Position numbers and translations under genes: made by a program. The notes below the pieces were generated by a model. The model ran no database searches. It had not been told where the DNA came from and saw nothing but the letters and a program-made list of their open reading frames with translations. From DASYAN01 sp963727755 (GTDB taxonomy: Bacteria; Chloroflexota; Ktedonobacteria; Ktedonobacterales; Ktedonobacteraceae), in assembly GCA_963727755.1 (NCBI GenBank), contig CAVSHN010000021.1, positions 62,001-126,000 on the forward strand: a stretch of 64,000 nt of DNA, read 5' to 3'. Below are positions 27,426 through 36,597 of the stretch, one piece after another (the first letter of the stretch is position 1; every line of letters starts with the position of its first letter).

Positions 27426-27570
27426 AGTGACACTCCGCAGGGGCTAGCCGCCCCGTAGCTTCTGACACCCCGGACGTAGTCGCTTAAGAGAGCGGTTGGG
27501 TCGTAGACCCGGCTCGATTGGGGGCGTAGTGGATCGGTGATATCGCGAAACAGGCTCAAGCCCTTTTTTG
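27426..27570. other. GC-rich structured intergenic segment
   Basis: Between convergent genes. Several hairpins are packed together: GGGGC/GCCCC near 27438, GGGTC-GTA-GACCC near 27508, and others. On the minus strand the end GTGTCAGAAGCTACGGGGCG resembles the right-end hairpin region of IS200/IS605 elements. A TTTTTT run follows at about 27562. It may be a terminator pair or an element remnant. Confidence 0.3.
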
Positions 27571-29115
27571 TCAGAGCGCCCCTAGTAGCATATCACCTTC
27601 CTCAGGTGTAATGCGGCCATCAGCAACCATACGCAAAATTGCCATGCACTCTTGCTCAAGATCGATGGTCGATTTTCCTGCACTACTGGTCGCAGAATTG
27701 TTAATCCGAATATTCACACGAGCAGCATGTTCGTTAGCACGTCTTGCTTGCCTTTCAGCTTTCTGCCTGTACTTTTCAGCCTTTCGTTGCTGCTTCTCGA
27801 CAACATGTGTCAGCCCATCTGTAAAACTAGCACCAAAGCCTGCAGCAAATTCGGCACTTGCATCATACCACTGACGTGCCATATCCTGCCATTGCTGCTG
27901 CCAATCATATACGAAATTCTCCCAACCCCCACTGTAGGTCGAAGTACTCTTGGGCGTCTGATCACCATAGAGTTCAAGATTGCCGCCAGCACAGACTTCT
28001 AGGCGTGCCGAGCCATCCCCATACACTAGTGTAACATGGTTGCCCATCACTGACACTGAAGCCTGACCATGAACGATACCTCCAACCATAGCCTGAATAG
28101 TCAAGTTAGCATTGCTGGGCAAGACAAGATGAACATTGCCACCTGCCCGCAAACGCATTACACTCTCCAATGGGAAGCTTGCCCCCACAAACATATTGCC
28201 ACCCACAGAACCCACACTGAGTAGGCCCTGAATATCCTTCAATTCGGCATTTCCACCAATATTTCCAATCTGAAGATTACCCGCTACCCCAACCACCGTC
28301 ACTCCACTCCCAACATGATCCACAGAAACCTGACCATGAATATCGCGCAGGCTACAGTCACAACCCACATTACGTGCTCGCAACGAAGATGCTCCAGCCA
28401 CCTCCAAGTTAATACCGACATGTCCAATCATTAATTCGGCATGTTCACTATCATGCACCAGACAGTGCTTACCAACATGATGTACCTGCAATTTGGCCAC
28501 ACTACTGACATTCAAATCCTGACCAACATTTTTCAGCTCTACGACACTATCCCTATTCCCTTGAACTCGGCAGTCCCCCCCAACATGCCCACCTCGCACG
28601 GTAATGGTATTTGAGATATCCACGTCACCACCCACGTTGCTAAAATTTGCCTCAACACCTTCTTTCAACTCCAGTCCACCACCAACGATATTTAACTCCA
28701 GCCGCTCCACTCGCTCGCACCTCGCCTCCCCGTTGATATTTCCACGAGCATGTACCTGTGGAACATCCTCTACAACCAGATCACCATCGATATGCCCAAG
28801 CCTCACTTCACCAGTAATTGCCTTAAGGGAAACATTACCACTTATTTCCTGCAATTCTACTTGTCGCACATTTTCAGCGGAAATATCACCATCAATATTT
28901 CTCGCTGTAATGATCTGCTCGTAAGGAACGGCTAATTCAAGCGAGTCCTCACAATCATGGATTGTTACAATATCTCCTTCCGGTTGCAATGTACCAATAT
29001 CTCCGTCAGAGGTGATACTGATTACCTGTTGATCCCAACCACGAACCTTGAGATCCCCAGCAACGTTAGCAATGGAGATGCGTTGTCCTGTTCCAGCAGG
29101 GAAAGTTTGTTGCAT
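27571..29115 (-). CDS. DUF4097-like beta-repeat protein with C-terminal DUF2089-type helix
   Basis: 514-aa protein. Residues 1-370 are a long series of short beta repeats (pattern G-x-V-x-G-x-L with many 'VGGDV', 'NIGGNAEL' units), as in DUF4097/bactofilin-like right-handed helices. A charged Lys/Arg/Gln-rich coiled part comes next (residues 430-470). The end, LRMVADGRITPEEGDMLLGA, is a small helical motif also seen at the end of DUF2089 proteins and in anti-sigma-like partners. No signal peptide is visible. It follows the DUF2089 gene by 42 nt on the same strand and is probably co-transcribed. Confidence 0.7.
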   Translation of the reverse strand: MQQTFPAGTGQRISIANVAGDLKVRGWDQQVISITSDGDIGTLQPEGDIVTIHDCEDSLELAVPYEQIITARNIDGDISAENVRQVELQEISGNVSLKAITGEVRLGHIDGDLVVEDVPQVHARGNINGEARCERVERLELNIVGGGLELKEGVEANFSNVGGDVDISNTITVRGGHVGGDCRVQGNRDSVVELKNVGQDLNVSSVAKLQVHHVGKHCLVHDSEHAELMIGHVGINLEVAGASSLRARNVGCDCSLRDIHGQVSVDHVGSGVTVVGVAGNLQIGNIGGNAELKDIQGLLSVGSVGGNMFVGASFPLESVMRLRAGGNVHLVLPSNANLTIQAMVGGIVHGQASVSVMGNHVTLVYGDGSARLEVCAGGNLELYGDQTPKSTSTYSGGWENFVYDWQQQWQDMARQWYDASAEFAAGFGASFTDGLTHVVEKQQRKAEKYRQKAERQARRANEHAARVNIRINNSATSSAGKSTIDLEQECMAILRMVADGRITPEEGDMLLGAL

Positions 29116-29157
29116 ATATGGCTCCCTTCATATTTTGTACCGTCGAAAGTATTCTTG

Positions 29158-29519
29158 CTAACTTTTCAACAATTGCATCGCCTCTTCAACGCTGATTTCC
29201 TTGGCTGCCAGTCGATCCAGGATGATTCGGCGATCTGTACGACCACCATTCTCCAGAGGGCCACCGAGCGCATCAACAATTTCATCGAGCCGACTACGAG
29301 CCGTGTTATAGGCCACATTCATCTCCTGTGCCAGCCTTTGCACATTGCCTCGATACTTTACCAACAGCGCGACAAAATCAAGTTGTTCTCTCGTCAGACG
29401 TCCAATCCACCCTCAGGCTCAAATCTTCCCTCAATGGCAACGCCGCTGGAGGGACATTCTAAACGTGTCACGATAAGTTCCTCACCACTGACCGGATCTC
29501 TCGTTATTAATGGATACAT
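29158..29519 (-). pseudogene. DUF2089 family protein, frameshifted, zinc ribbon degraded
   Basis: DUF2089 proteins are small predicted transcription regulators with an N-terminal zinc ribbon and an HTH. From ATG 29519 the frame reads DPVSGEELIVTRLECPSSG and EGRF, then hits a stop; the HTH part (GRLTREQLDFVALLVKYRGN, then NVAYNTARSRLDEIVDAL) continues in another frame. A missing base near 29404 explains this. The expected CPxCG and CPSCG cysteines are mostly replaced, so zinc binding is likely lost. It pairs with the beta-repeat protein downstream, an arrangement seen in other Chloroflexota. Confidence 0.65.
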
Positions 29520-30015
29520 GCACACCTGCTCCCTTCAAAGGATCCTTTACTCTAGGATTCCCCCGGTGGCATGCTGTCATTGCCATGTCAGCGGAGTGCC
29601 ACACTGATCTTCAGATCCTCTATGGCAATATTTTGTTTTGAATTGGTATTTTTTATTGCCTCCATGGGATATATTAGCACATAGAAAGAAGTTTGTCAAA
29701 TCAATGGCAAATATTGCCAATTGAAATTAAAAAATTAACATAAAATGGAGGGAAGCCAAAGTATCTAGAGGTTTGCTTCGTTTGGGTGCCAAAGTTTTGT
29801 TGAGGCAAAAAGAGGAACATCTATCAGTTTATAATTTTAATAGTTTTCTAATCTTGCTGTGTGATTTATAGTTTAAATAATGTCACTTTCTACCAAATCC
29901 ATTCGTGTTGTAGGCGTTACATACACACTAGTAACCAACATATCATTGTTGAGACGCCGTATCTGGCTAGTTTGGTAAGAGAGACGTTAAAGTTGTTTTC
30001 GTGAGGAGAAAAACT
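29520..30015. promoter_or_regulatory. Divergent region with TGGCAA-ATA-TTGCCA palindrome
   Basis: 496 bp between DUF2089 (leftward) and the YsnF-like gene (rightward). A perfect dyad TGGCAAATATTGCCA lies at 29705-29719, and a half-site TGGCAATATTTTG near 29623 lies closer to DUF2089. Such a pair could be an operator for the DUF2089-type HTH. The rest is AT-rich without a gene. Confidence 0.35.
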
Positions 30016-30930
30016 ATGTCAAGAGCACACTCACTAATAGTTGCAGTCTTCGATGACAACGCAACGGCAGAGAATGCCATCAATGATCTGAGGAATACAG
30101 GATTCAAGAACGATGAAATCCTCTATTCGAGCCGCCAGAAGGGAGGAGGCTTTTTTGACAACCTAAAAAGTTGGATCACGGGAGAAGAAACAGCCTCAAT
30201 AGGCGATATAGCTAAGAATCTAAGAGATATGGGAATACCCGAAGAGGCCGCCAACTACTATGCCAGAGAGCGTGAAGCTGGTCATCCTATTGTCGCAGTT
30301 AGCAGTCCTGGTCAAGAGCAAAGTGCCAAAAACATTTTGCAGCGTAGTGGAGGTCACACTCATGACAGGGCCCCCGGCAGCACAACCGCTGGTATGGCTC
30401 CCGGTAGTACCACCGCTGGCATGGGACCAGGAGGTACGCACTCCACCGCTCATGGTCAACACGCCCAAACGACAAGCTCAGAGGAAGCTATGCGGCACGG
30501 TCAATCTACGCGCCCACAAGATAGAACTCCTGAAGGCGAAGTGACACGTGTGCCACTTCGCGAAGAGCAGCTAAATGTGGAAAAACAGAGAGTGCAGACG
30601 GGTGAGGTAAGAATCGATAAAGAGGTTGTAACTGAACAACAGCATATCGATGTGCCAGTCTCACGTGAAGAAGTTGTGATAGAGCATTTACCAGCATCCG
30701 AAGCAAAATCTGCGGACACTCCTATCGGCCAAGGTGAAACAATCCGCATTCCAGTCAGCGAAGAGCAAGTCAATGTAACCAAGCAGACTGTTGAGACTGG
30801 TGAGATTGGCGTTAAGAAGCATGAGGTCCAGAGTGAACAACGCGTCAGTGGTACCGTCCGCCGCGAAGAGCCACGCATCGAAAAATCTGGTGATGTCGAT
30901 ATTCGTAGGGACGACGATGTGAGGCCATAG
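30016..30930 (+). CDS. YsnF/AvaK-type stress protein with two DUF2382 domains
   Basis: 304-aa protein. The N-terminus (LIVAVFDDNATAENAINDLR) is a general-stress-protein 17M / YflT-like domain, residues 1-105. A Gly/Thr/His-rich linker follows, with APGSTTAGM repeated. Two DUF2382 (YsnF/AvaK) repeats come next: REEQLNVEKQRVQTGEVRID near 185 and SEEQVNVTKQTVETGEIGVK near 245. Members are induced by stress in Bacillus and cyanobacteria; biochemical role unknown. The ATG at 30016 follows GAGGAG; a GTG at 30001 lies in that ribosome site and is unlikely. Confidence 0.85.
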   Translation: MSRAHSLIVAVFDDNATAENAINDLRNTGFKNDEILYSSRQKGGGFFDNLKSWITGEETASIGDIAKNLRDMGIPEEAANYYAREREAGHPIVAVSSPGQEQSAKNILQRSGGHTHDRAPGSTTAGMAPGSTTAGMGPGGTHSTAHGQHAQTTSSEEAMRHGQSTRPQDRTPEGEVTRVPLREEQLNVEKQRVQTGEVRIDKEVVTEQQHIDVPVSREEVVIEHLPASEAKSADTPIGQGETIRIPVSEEQVNVTKQTVETGEIGVKKHEVQSEQRVSGTVRREEPRIEKSGDVDIRRDDDVRP

Positions 30931-30963
30931 GAAGTTTGCTTTGTCAAGCGAGAATGACGCATC

Positions 30964-30992
30964 GGGGTACCAATGCAAAGACTTGGTACCCC
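30964..30992 (+). terminator. Hairpin after the YsnF-like gene
   Basis: Perfect 9-bp arms GGGGTACCA (30964-30972) and TGGTACCCC (30984-30992) with an 11-nt loop, 34 nt after the stop. The T-run is poor. Confidence 0.5.
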
Positions 30993-31074
30993 AGATTTGT
31001 ACCCAGCAGAAATATTCCTAAATAGAACCGATAGTTACCTAATCAATGGACAACTGTTCCACGAGTAGGTGTTC

Positions 31075-31250
31075 GGAGGGGAACAACTATCCTCTCAGGA
31101 TGCACTACTAAAGACCTTGCGGTCTTATTCACATCCTCTATCCCATTGCCTGCAAGCAGCGTTTGGGAGTACTTGTGCTCTTGATCTGTATCGCTAGAAC
31201 ATGTTTACCTCGCTTACAGACCTCCTGCTAACGTTCTATAGGACCTATGC
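31075..31250 (-). repeat. Second dispersed RNA-like repeat, copy F1
   Basis: Aligns with the 36598-36740 copy on the same strand. Shared blocks: AGGGGAAC at the left, ATCCTCTCAGGAT, ATTCACATCCTCT, then GGGAGT and CTCTTGATCT. The hairpin AAGACC-ttgc-GGTCTT (about 31110-31126) is replaced in F2 by GGGATG-ccag-CATCCC, a compensatory change. Likely an RNA or mobile-element end, read on the minus strand. The surrounding 31250-31516 holds no gene. Confidence 0.5.
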
Positions 31251-31516
31251 AGAACAACCTCTGCTGCCGCACCCGTTTGGCTTTTCACCATAGTCTGTAA
31301 GGTCATTGGCTCTTGCGATAACCTCTATTATTATGCTAGCATAATTGACAAGAAAAGACAAGAGAATAGGACAAAGTTCCCAAGCATTATCAGGAGGGAT
31401 CAGAGCTTCGCTACCTTTTCAGTGAACGTTTCCTATATTAGTTAGTGCCTATATGTCAATGTAAAAACGTCAGTCGTAAACAAGTTCTTCATTAAAGAAA
31501 TACCCCATAGAGAAAA

Positions 31517-32059
31517 ATGATGATCTTCCTTACCGAACCAGACATCAAATACCAGAGTAGCTTTCTGGCAGGGTTGAGTGAGTTCCACCAAGAGGGCAGG
31601 ATGCTTCAGTACAACTGGCAGGTCGTGAGCAGTAACTTCGAGAGCTTTCTATATCACCTCAGAACTCAACAAGACCCAGCAAAGCTTCCCCCCCATAGTA
31701 TTGCTCAGAGCCTTTTCTGGCTAGTCAACGACAGCGAATTTATCGGCATCCTGTCGCTACGTCGTGGGCCAGACGGTACTTTTATTCGCATTAGTGGCCA
31801 TATCGGCTATCAGATCAGACCCTCACAGCGCCGACGTGGCTATGGCAAGCAATTGTTGCACCTGGGCCTGCAGAAAGCAAAAGAGCTTGGCCTTACTTGC
31901 CTCCTTCTCACCTGCGATGAGGATAATATTGCTTCAAAGAAGATCATCGAGTCCAATGGTGGTCAATTTGAAAACGCAATCCAGATTGAAGGTTCCCCGG
32001 TTAAAAAGTTGCGCTATTGGATTGACCTCGATCAGCCAAAGTATCTCTCTTTCTACTAG
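31517..32059 (+). CDS. GNAT family N-acetyltransferase
   Basis: 180-aa acyltransferase. The acetyl-CoA-binding motif A is YQIRPSQRRRGYGKQLLHLG (about residues 95-114), with the RRxGYG loop and pyrophosphate contacts present, followed by CDEDNIASKKIIESNGG, a standard GNAT tail. The substrate is unknown; the size and motif fit ribosomal-protein-alanine-like or aminoglycoside-like acetyltransferases equally. Tandem ATGs at 31517 and 31520 leave the start open by one codon. Confidence 0.8.
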   Translation: MMIFLTEPDIKYQSSFLAGLSEFHQEGRMLQYNWQVVSSNFESFLYHLRTQQDPAKLPPHSIAQSLFWLVNDSEFIGILSLRRGPDGTFIRISGHIGYQIRPSQRRRGYGKQLLHLGLQKAKELGLTCLLLTCDEDNIASKKIIESNGGQFENAIQIEGSPVKKLRYWIDLDQPKYLSFY

Positions 32060-32069
32060 GCCATAAAAA

Positions 32070-32116
32070 CCTTTCTGGGGACCTGCCCCGTTTGAGGGAG
32101 CAGGTCCCCAGAAAGG
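32070..32116 (-). terminator. 17-bp perfect hairpin, terminator of the secreted repeat protein gene
   Basis: Arms 32070-32086 (CCTTTCTGGGGACCTGC) and 32100-32116 pair perfectly around a 13-nt loop. On the minus strand it is followed by TTTTT, a good intrinsic terminator for the gene ending at 32138. Its sequence (CCTTTCTGGGG...CCCCAGAAAGG) is the same family as the start-codon hairpins of guaB, the roadblock gene and the ferredoxin gene. Confidence 0.7.
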
Positions 32117-32137
32117 CACCGACAGGCGCCCAAGGTC

Positions 32138-32911
32138 TTAGCGAGATTTGTCCTTGACTGTGAGCATTGCCACCACCACTCCCCCATTTGCCCCAGGGTC
32201 AAGTTTGTTGTCCTTGACTGTGAGAATTGTCGTTGTCCTCCCTGCTCCTACCACTATCTTAGCAGGAATAGTACCCTTACCAGAGCCTGTACACCAATCT
32301 CCAGTATACAGAATAGGGTATATTGCCTGATGAGGTATCAAGCCGCAAATCGTCGCAGTACTACCACTCAAGTCTTGTCCTCCTATTAAACGTAGACACC
32401 CACTACTCTTTCCAGCCAGCATAACTGAGCCAAATCTGCTAGCATTCTTAATCATGACTGCTGCCCAACCAGCAGTAGAGCCTCCAAATTCTGGGCGAGA
32501 TGTGCTCATGGCAGGGATAGTTTTTCCCTCGTCAACAGTGAGAATTGTCGTTGTCCCTGCTGCTCCTACCTTTACCTTAGCAGGCATAGTACCTTTACCA
32601 GGGCCTGTACACATATTACTAAGATTAGACCCTCCAGTATACAGAACAGGATATACTGTCTCAAAAGGTATAACACTAAGCTTTATGGTACTACTGTCAA
32701 CAAAGGCACCTTTCAAGTTTATTAAGCTTATGCATCCGCTAGGCTCTCCAGCCATCATAACTGAGCCAAATCCTTTAGCATTCTTAATTATGACTGTTGC
32801 GAAATGATAATCTGCAAACACCATTTTACTAGGGTTTATAGATGAAAGTGCCCCTGCTATCATGCAAGTAAGACAAAACACCACACAGAGTGGTCTAAAA
32901 CTACCTTTCAT
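32138..32911 (-). CDS. Secreted protein with duplicated domain, unknown function
   Basis: 257-aa protein. Residues 1-33 look like a signal peptide (VVFCLTCMIAGALSSINPSK). The rest holds two similar units of about 110 residues: IIKNAKGFGSVMMAGEPSGC with YPVLYTGG near residue 90, and MIKNASRFGSVMLAGKSSGC with YPILYTGD near residue 200. Conserved Cys pairs in each unit suggest disulphides. TTTILTVDEG / TTTILTVKDN ends each unit. I do not recognise the family. An intrinsic terminator follows. Confidence 0.6.
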   Translation of the reverse strand: MKGSFRPLCVVFCLTCMIAGALSSINPSKMVFADYHFATVIIKNAKGFGSVMMAGEPSGCISLINLKGAFVDSSTIKLSVIPFETVYPVLYTGGSNLSNMCTGPGKGTMPAKVKVGAAGTTTILTVDEGKTIPAMSTSRPEFGGSTAGWAAVMIKNASRFGSVMLAGKSSGCLRLIGGQDLSGSTATICGLIPHQAIYPILYTGDWCTGSGKGTIPAKIVVGAGRTTTILTVKDNKLDPGANGGVVVAMLTVKDKSR

Positions 32912-33401
32912 AGGTTTCCCTCCTTTTTTTCTGAGGACTATGACAATCCATCATACAATTCTCTATGCCCATTAAAACTACAAAGTACAGAAAAAACAAA
33001 AAAGCCTCTATCTTTGCATATTTCCAACAAGAGCTATTCTTCATAAAAAGGATACCTGATTACTAAAGGCATTTGCAAGAAAAAAAGGGACATTTTGCAG
33101 AAAAAAAGGGACATTTTTCTGATGTCCCATCTCTACAACCTCACTCGAACAAACTGCAAGGATAAAAACACAGCTTGAAAGACACATTTTTCTACAATGC
33201 GTCATTAGCTGCCTTCTCTCCTAGAACTTGCCATTCCAAAGTAGACTCTTTATCATCAGGAGTTGCATACCGCAGAGCACTTGATATTCCAAATTTGAGA
33301 AGGAGCCAAGAACTTTGGTAGGAAAAGCTAAATAATGCTTGACAGAGACTCGAGAATAGAGTAAAATCCTAGCTGTTGGTACTTGATGATTAACCCAACT
33401 T
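32912..33401. promoter_or_regulatory. Intergenic region with tRNA-Glu promoter and direct repeat
   Basis: TTGACA (33339-33344), 17 nt and TAAAAT (33362-33367) form a strong promoter 34 nt before tRNA-Glu. Further left, AGAAAAAAAGGGACATTTT occurs twice in tandem near 33080 and 33100, with a complementary GATGTCCC at about 33121. No gene is visible in the 490 bp. Confidence 0.55.
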
Positions 33402-33475
33402 GCCTCGTTCGTCTAGTGGTCTAGGACATCGCCCTTTCAAGGCGGAGATCACGGGTTCGAATCCCGTACGAGGTA
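33402..33475 (+). tRNA. tRNA-Glu (anticodon TTC)
   Basis: Cloverleaf of 74 nt. Acceptor GCCTCGT pairs with ACGAGGT (first pair G-T). The anticodon arm is GCC-CTTTCAA-GGC, so the anticodon is TTC. The T arm ACGGG-TTCGAAT-CCCGT is standard. CCA is not encoded. A consensus-like promoter lies upstream and a terminator hairpin starts 11 nt downstream. Confidence 0.93.
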
Positions 33476-33485
33476 CTATTTTAGG

Positions 33486-33543
33486 TTATGTGGGTTTTGC
33501 TACATTTCTCATGTCATTTGTAGCAGAACCCACATAATTTTTT
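33486..33543 (+). terminator. Rho-independent terminator of tRNA-Glu
   Basis: 19-nt arms TTATGTGGGTTTTGCTACA (33486-33504) and its complement (33519-33537), one G-T pair, followed by TTTTTT. Confidence 0.85.
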
Positions 33544-33694
33544 GTTCGTAGCTTATTTCTCGCTCATACCTGAGGTCAGGACGTGCAATCTGCTGTGAAT
33601 TAGTGTTGAGGTTCACATCCTGGAGACAAAATGAATGCTATTATGCTCAATTGGCATGAGGAATAGCGCCATATATCCAAACAACAACAAACTA

Positions 33695-34852
33695 TCATTT
33701 GCTGCAAGACTTCGTTTTTGCACCATTTTCAAAAAGGCGATAACGCAGTTGGTCACGAGATATACCCAGAAGTGCCGCAGCACGAACTTGGTTGCCATTG
33801 CATTGCTCAAGAGCTTCCTGTAGAAACTTGTGTTCGATATTGCCTAAGAATGCACGCAGGTCAAGGCCTCCAGGAGGAAGATGCATTTGTTGCACAATAT
33901 CATGCAAGCGTTGCTTTGCACTTATTGTTGCTTTGCGGATGCTTTCTGGTAGATCTTTGGGCAAAATGACATTATCATCACATAGGATCTGACCGCTCTG
34001 AATAACACTGCGCAACTCACGAACGTTGCCAGGCCAGGGGTAGCGCAGAAGCATTTCCATAGCCTCTTTACTGATACGAAGTGGCTTATCATCCTGCAGA
34101 CAATGAAGACGCAGAAAATGCTCAACAAGAGGCTCAATGTCCTCTGGCCGCTCACGTAACGGGGAGAGATAAATCAACAAGACTTTCAAACGATAGAAAA
34201 GATCATCGCGGAACGTTTTATGTGCCACAGCTGATTGCAGCTCAACGTTGGTAGCCGAGATCAGACGGAGATTAACGTGAAGCTCCTTTGTTCCTCCAAC
34301 CCGCTGGAAACTTCGCGTTTCTAGGAAGCGGAGGAGCTTGGCCTGCAAAACAAGAGGCATCGAGCCGATCTCATCAAGAAAAAGTGTGCCACGATTCGCC
34401 CGCCAGATATAGCCATCCCGCGAGATCCTAGCATCAGTAAAAGCTCCAGCTTCAACACCAAATAACTCGGTCTCTAACAATGTTTCCGGTATAGCAGCAC
34501 AATTGATGGGAACAAATTGGTAAGCAGCACGACAACTCAATTGATGGATAGCACGGGCAACTACATCTTTACCCGTGCCACTCTCGCCTTGCAACAAAAC
34601 TGTAGTTTCTGGATAGATGGCCACCTGACGTACCATGCTGAGCACGTTTTGGATGGCCGAACTACGCCCGATGATCATATCGGCAAGAGGATCACCTTGC
34701 GGTGAACTACTAGACGCTTGCCCAAACGGTCTACTCTCTGAAACTCTCTGGCAGAAATGCCCAGGAACTCTTCTTTCACCCATCGAACTTGCCACTTTCC
34801 TGGAGGGAGCAGAATCCAGATTACTAGAATGAATATATTTAATGTGTAGCAC
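33695..34852 (-). CDS. Sigma-54 enhancer-binding-protein-like AAA+ regulator with Fis HTH
   Basis: 385-aa protein lacking a receiver domain. The AAA+ module has Walker A GESGTGKD, the loop AGAFTDA, Walker B GTLFLDEIG, and the sensor/arginine region FRDDLFYRL and YPWPGNVREL. The C-terminus holds a Fis-type HTH (NQVRAAALLGISRDQLRYRL). Canonical sigma-54 activators carry GAFTGA; here the Gly is Asp, which should weaken the sigma-54 contact. It overlaps the DUF4388 gene by 14 bp and is likely co-transcribed and functionally linked with it. No sigma-54 gene is in the window. Confidence 0.8.
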   Translation of the reverse strand: MLHIKYIHSSNLDSAPSRKVASSMGERRVPGHFCQRVSESRPFGQASSSSPQGDPLADMIIGRSSAIQNVLSMVRQVAIYPETTVLLQGESGTGKDVVARAIHQLSCRAAYQFVPINCAAIPETLLETELFGVEAGAFTDARISRDGYIWRANRGTLFLDEIGSMPLVLQAKLLRFLETRSFQRVGGTKELHVNLRLISATNVELQSAVAHKTFRDDLFYRLKVLLIYLSPLRERPEDIEPLVEHFLRLHCLQDDKPLRISKEAMEMLLRYPWPGNVRELRSVIQSGQILCDDNVILPKDLPESIRKATISAKQRLHDIVQQMHLPPGGLDLRAFLGNIEHKFLQEALEQCNGNQVRAAALLGISRDQLRYRLFENGAKTKSCSK

Positions 34853-36375
34853 TACTCACTTGCATATATGTCGAGCTTGCCAGGGGACCACTTGATTGCA
34901 ACGGACGTAGAGGTTGCGGTGCCGTAATCCAACCCCGACCTGGGACAAACGTTGCACCGTTGCCACCATTACCCCACTGTGATTCCGTCTCGAAGGGTTG
35001 TGAAGAAGGCAATTGCAACTGGCCATCGGACACTGATGTACTGCTAGACAAGGATCTAGTAGCTACCGATGAATAAGCAGGTGCTACATACCCATTGCTC
35101 AGTTTACCAGAAGTAACCCTCTCTTGTGGCACAGGCGAAATCTCACTCACACGCGTTTGCTCAGGCAAAGAGACATGCAGCAGATGTTCAGCCATCAATT
35201 CGCCAGCAATCTGGCAGAGCAGTTCAGGAGGCATAGCAAGCTTTTGATAAGCCATCTTTAGTGTTGTTTGACCATCTGCGCATGTCAAAAGCAGCCACTG
35301 GTCTGGCGTCACCTGAATCTGTGGATTTTGCTCACGAAAAGAGGAGAGATCTGCTGGCGTGAGCACCATATCAGGCTGCATAAAAGATGTATCCATACGC
35401 TTCGGCGGGACAGGATTCATCGCCTGCACAGCTAGTATAGAGGAGGTTGCAACTGAGGAATCATCCATCGAAAAGAGGGATGCAAAACTAATATCACCCG
35501 TATTATCCTTTTCCTGAGCAGATGAGAGACCTATTACTGCATCAGATTTAGGAAAAATCGGTAAGAGAGACTCCGTTAATGGTAATGCATCCACAAATAA
35601 CGCATCGGTAACAGAGGATGCAGAAGGAGCAATATCGCCAAAAAACTGGCTAAAACCCATGAGCGTGGGTACACTTGCCACATCCGGCTTAGGCGTTGAA
35701 GGTATATAAGAGCCCTTCCGAGTCACACCCGTATCCGTTCTTGCTCGATTTACCGGTACTTGAGCGGCATTCGATGTCAATTTTTGATGAGCAAGTAAAG
35801 GGGCTGATGTGGATTTAGGTGGCTGAGCTGATTGCAGCGGTTTCGTCAATCTCGGCTGAGTCGATTGGTTTGACTGGAACAATGATGCTCGGTCAGATTG
35901 AGACACTTGAGGAATAGAGTCAATGATTGAAATAACTGACATAGAGACCAGCAAACGGTCTGCCGGAGGAGGAGTGCCTTCCTCAAAATAGACATCACCA
36001 GCCGACCAGATCAGGATCACTCGTAGCACATCAACAGCTTTTTGGATAGCCCATGTGCGCAATTCATCACGACTGATATAGCCAAGGTCCATCAGTGCTA
36101 AAGCCGTACGAGTTTCACTTGACGTAGCATCTCCAAGAGAGGTCTGGATTTCGTGCAGAGCTTGCGGTGAAATGAGCCTGTCATTTACTAACCGCTCTCC
36201 CAAAGTGGCTTGCGTGCGAAGAGGGCCAATACACAATAACCGCCCATTCCTGAAATAGAAACTCTACCCAATATTCCCCTTGCTTGACTACAAGTAAACC
36301 GGTTTTCTCGTGTACCTCGATTCGCCGCAAGACATTCGCTAAGCTGAACTGCTCTAATGTACCAATTAATGACAC
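34839..36375 (-). pseudogene. DUF4388 (PATAN-like) domain protein, frameshifted near the start
   Basis: DUF4388 proteins are signalling adaptors found with roadblock and small-GTPase systems. The N-terminus SLIGTLEQFSLANVLRRIEV with KTGLLVVKQGEYWVEF reads from ATG 36375; the remainder (CIGPLRTQATLGERLVNDR, then a second DUF4388-like and a winged-helix-like part) reads in another frame to 34839. An extra base at about 36258 separates them: without it the join reads VEFYFRNGRLLCIGPL, the family consensus. The middle is Ser/Pro/Gln-rich, total about 511 aa. Likely an intact gene in reality. It lies just upstream of the AAA+ regulator. Confidence 0.7.
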
Positions 36376-36597
36376 AATACATCACCATCCGTCTAAAAAA
36401 ATCTAGAACCATAAACTTGGCATAAGCTCATGGTTAAGGGACCGCAAAAGATGATTTCTGTCTTACGCAAAGCCTACAATTCTAGGGAAAAACGGCACCT
36501 TCGTAAAAACACATGATGCCCCAACTAGGGAATCACGCACCAAAACTACTAAGAGTCCATAGTTCCAAAAATCTAGACAAACCTCGACCTTCAAATT

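Noticed and set aside
34839..34852. Overlap of the AAA+ regulator and DUF4388 genes taken as a frameshift
   Set aside because: Both ends have family-appropriate termini; a 14-bp overlap is normal in an operon.
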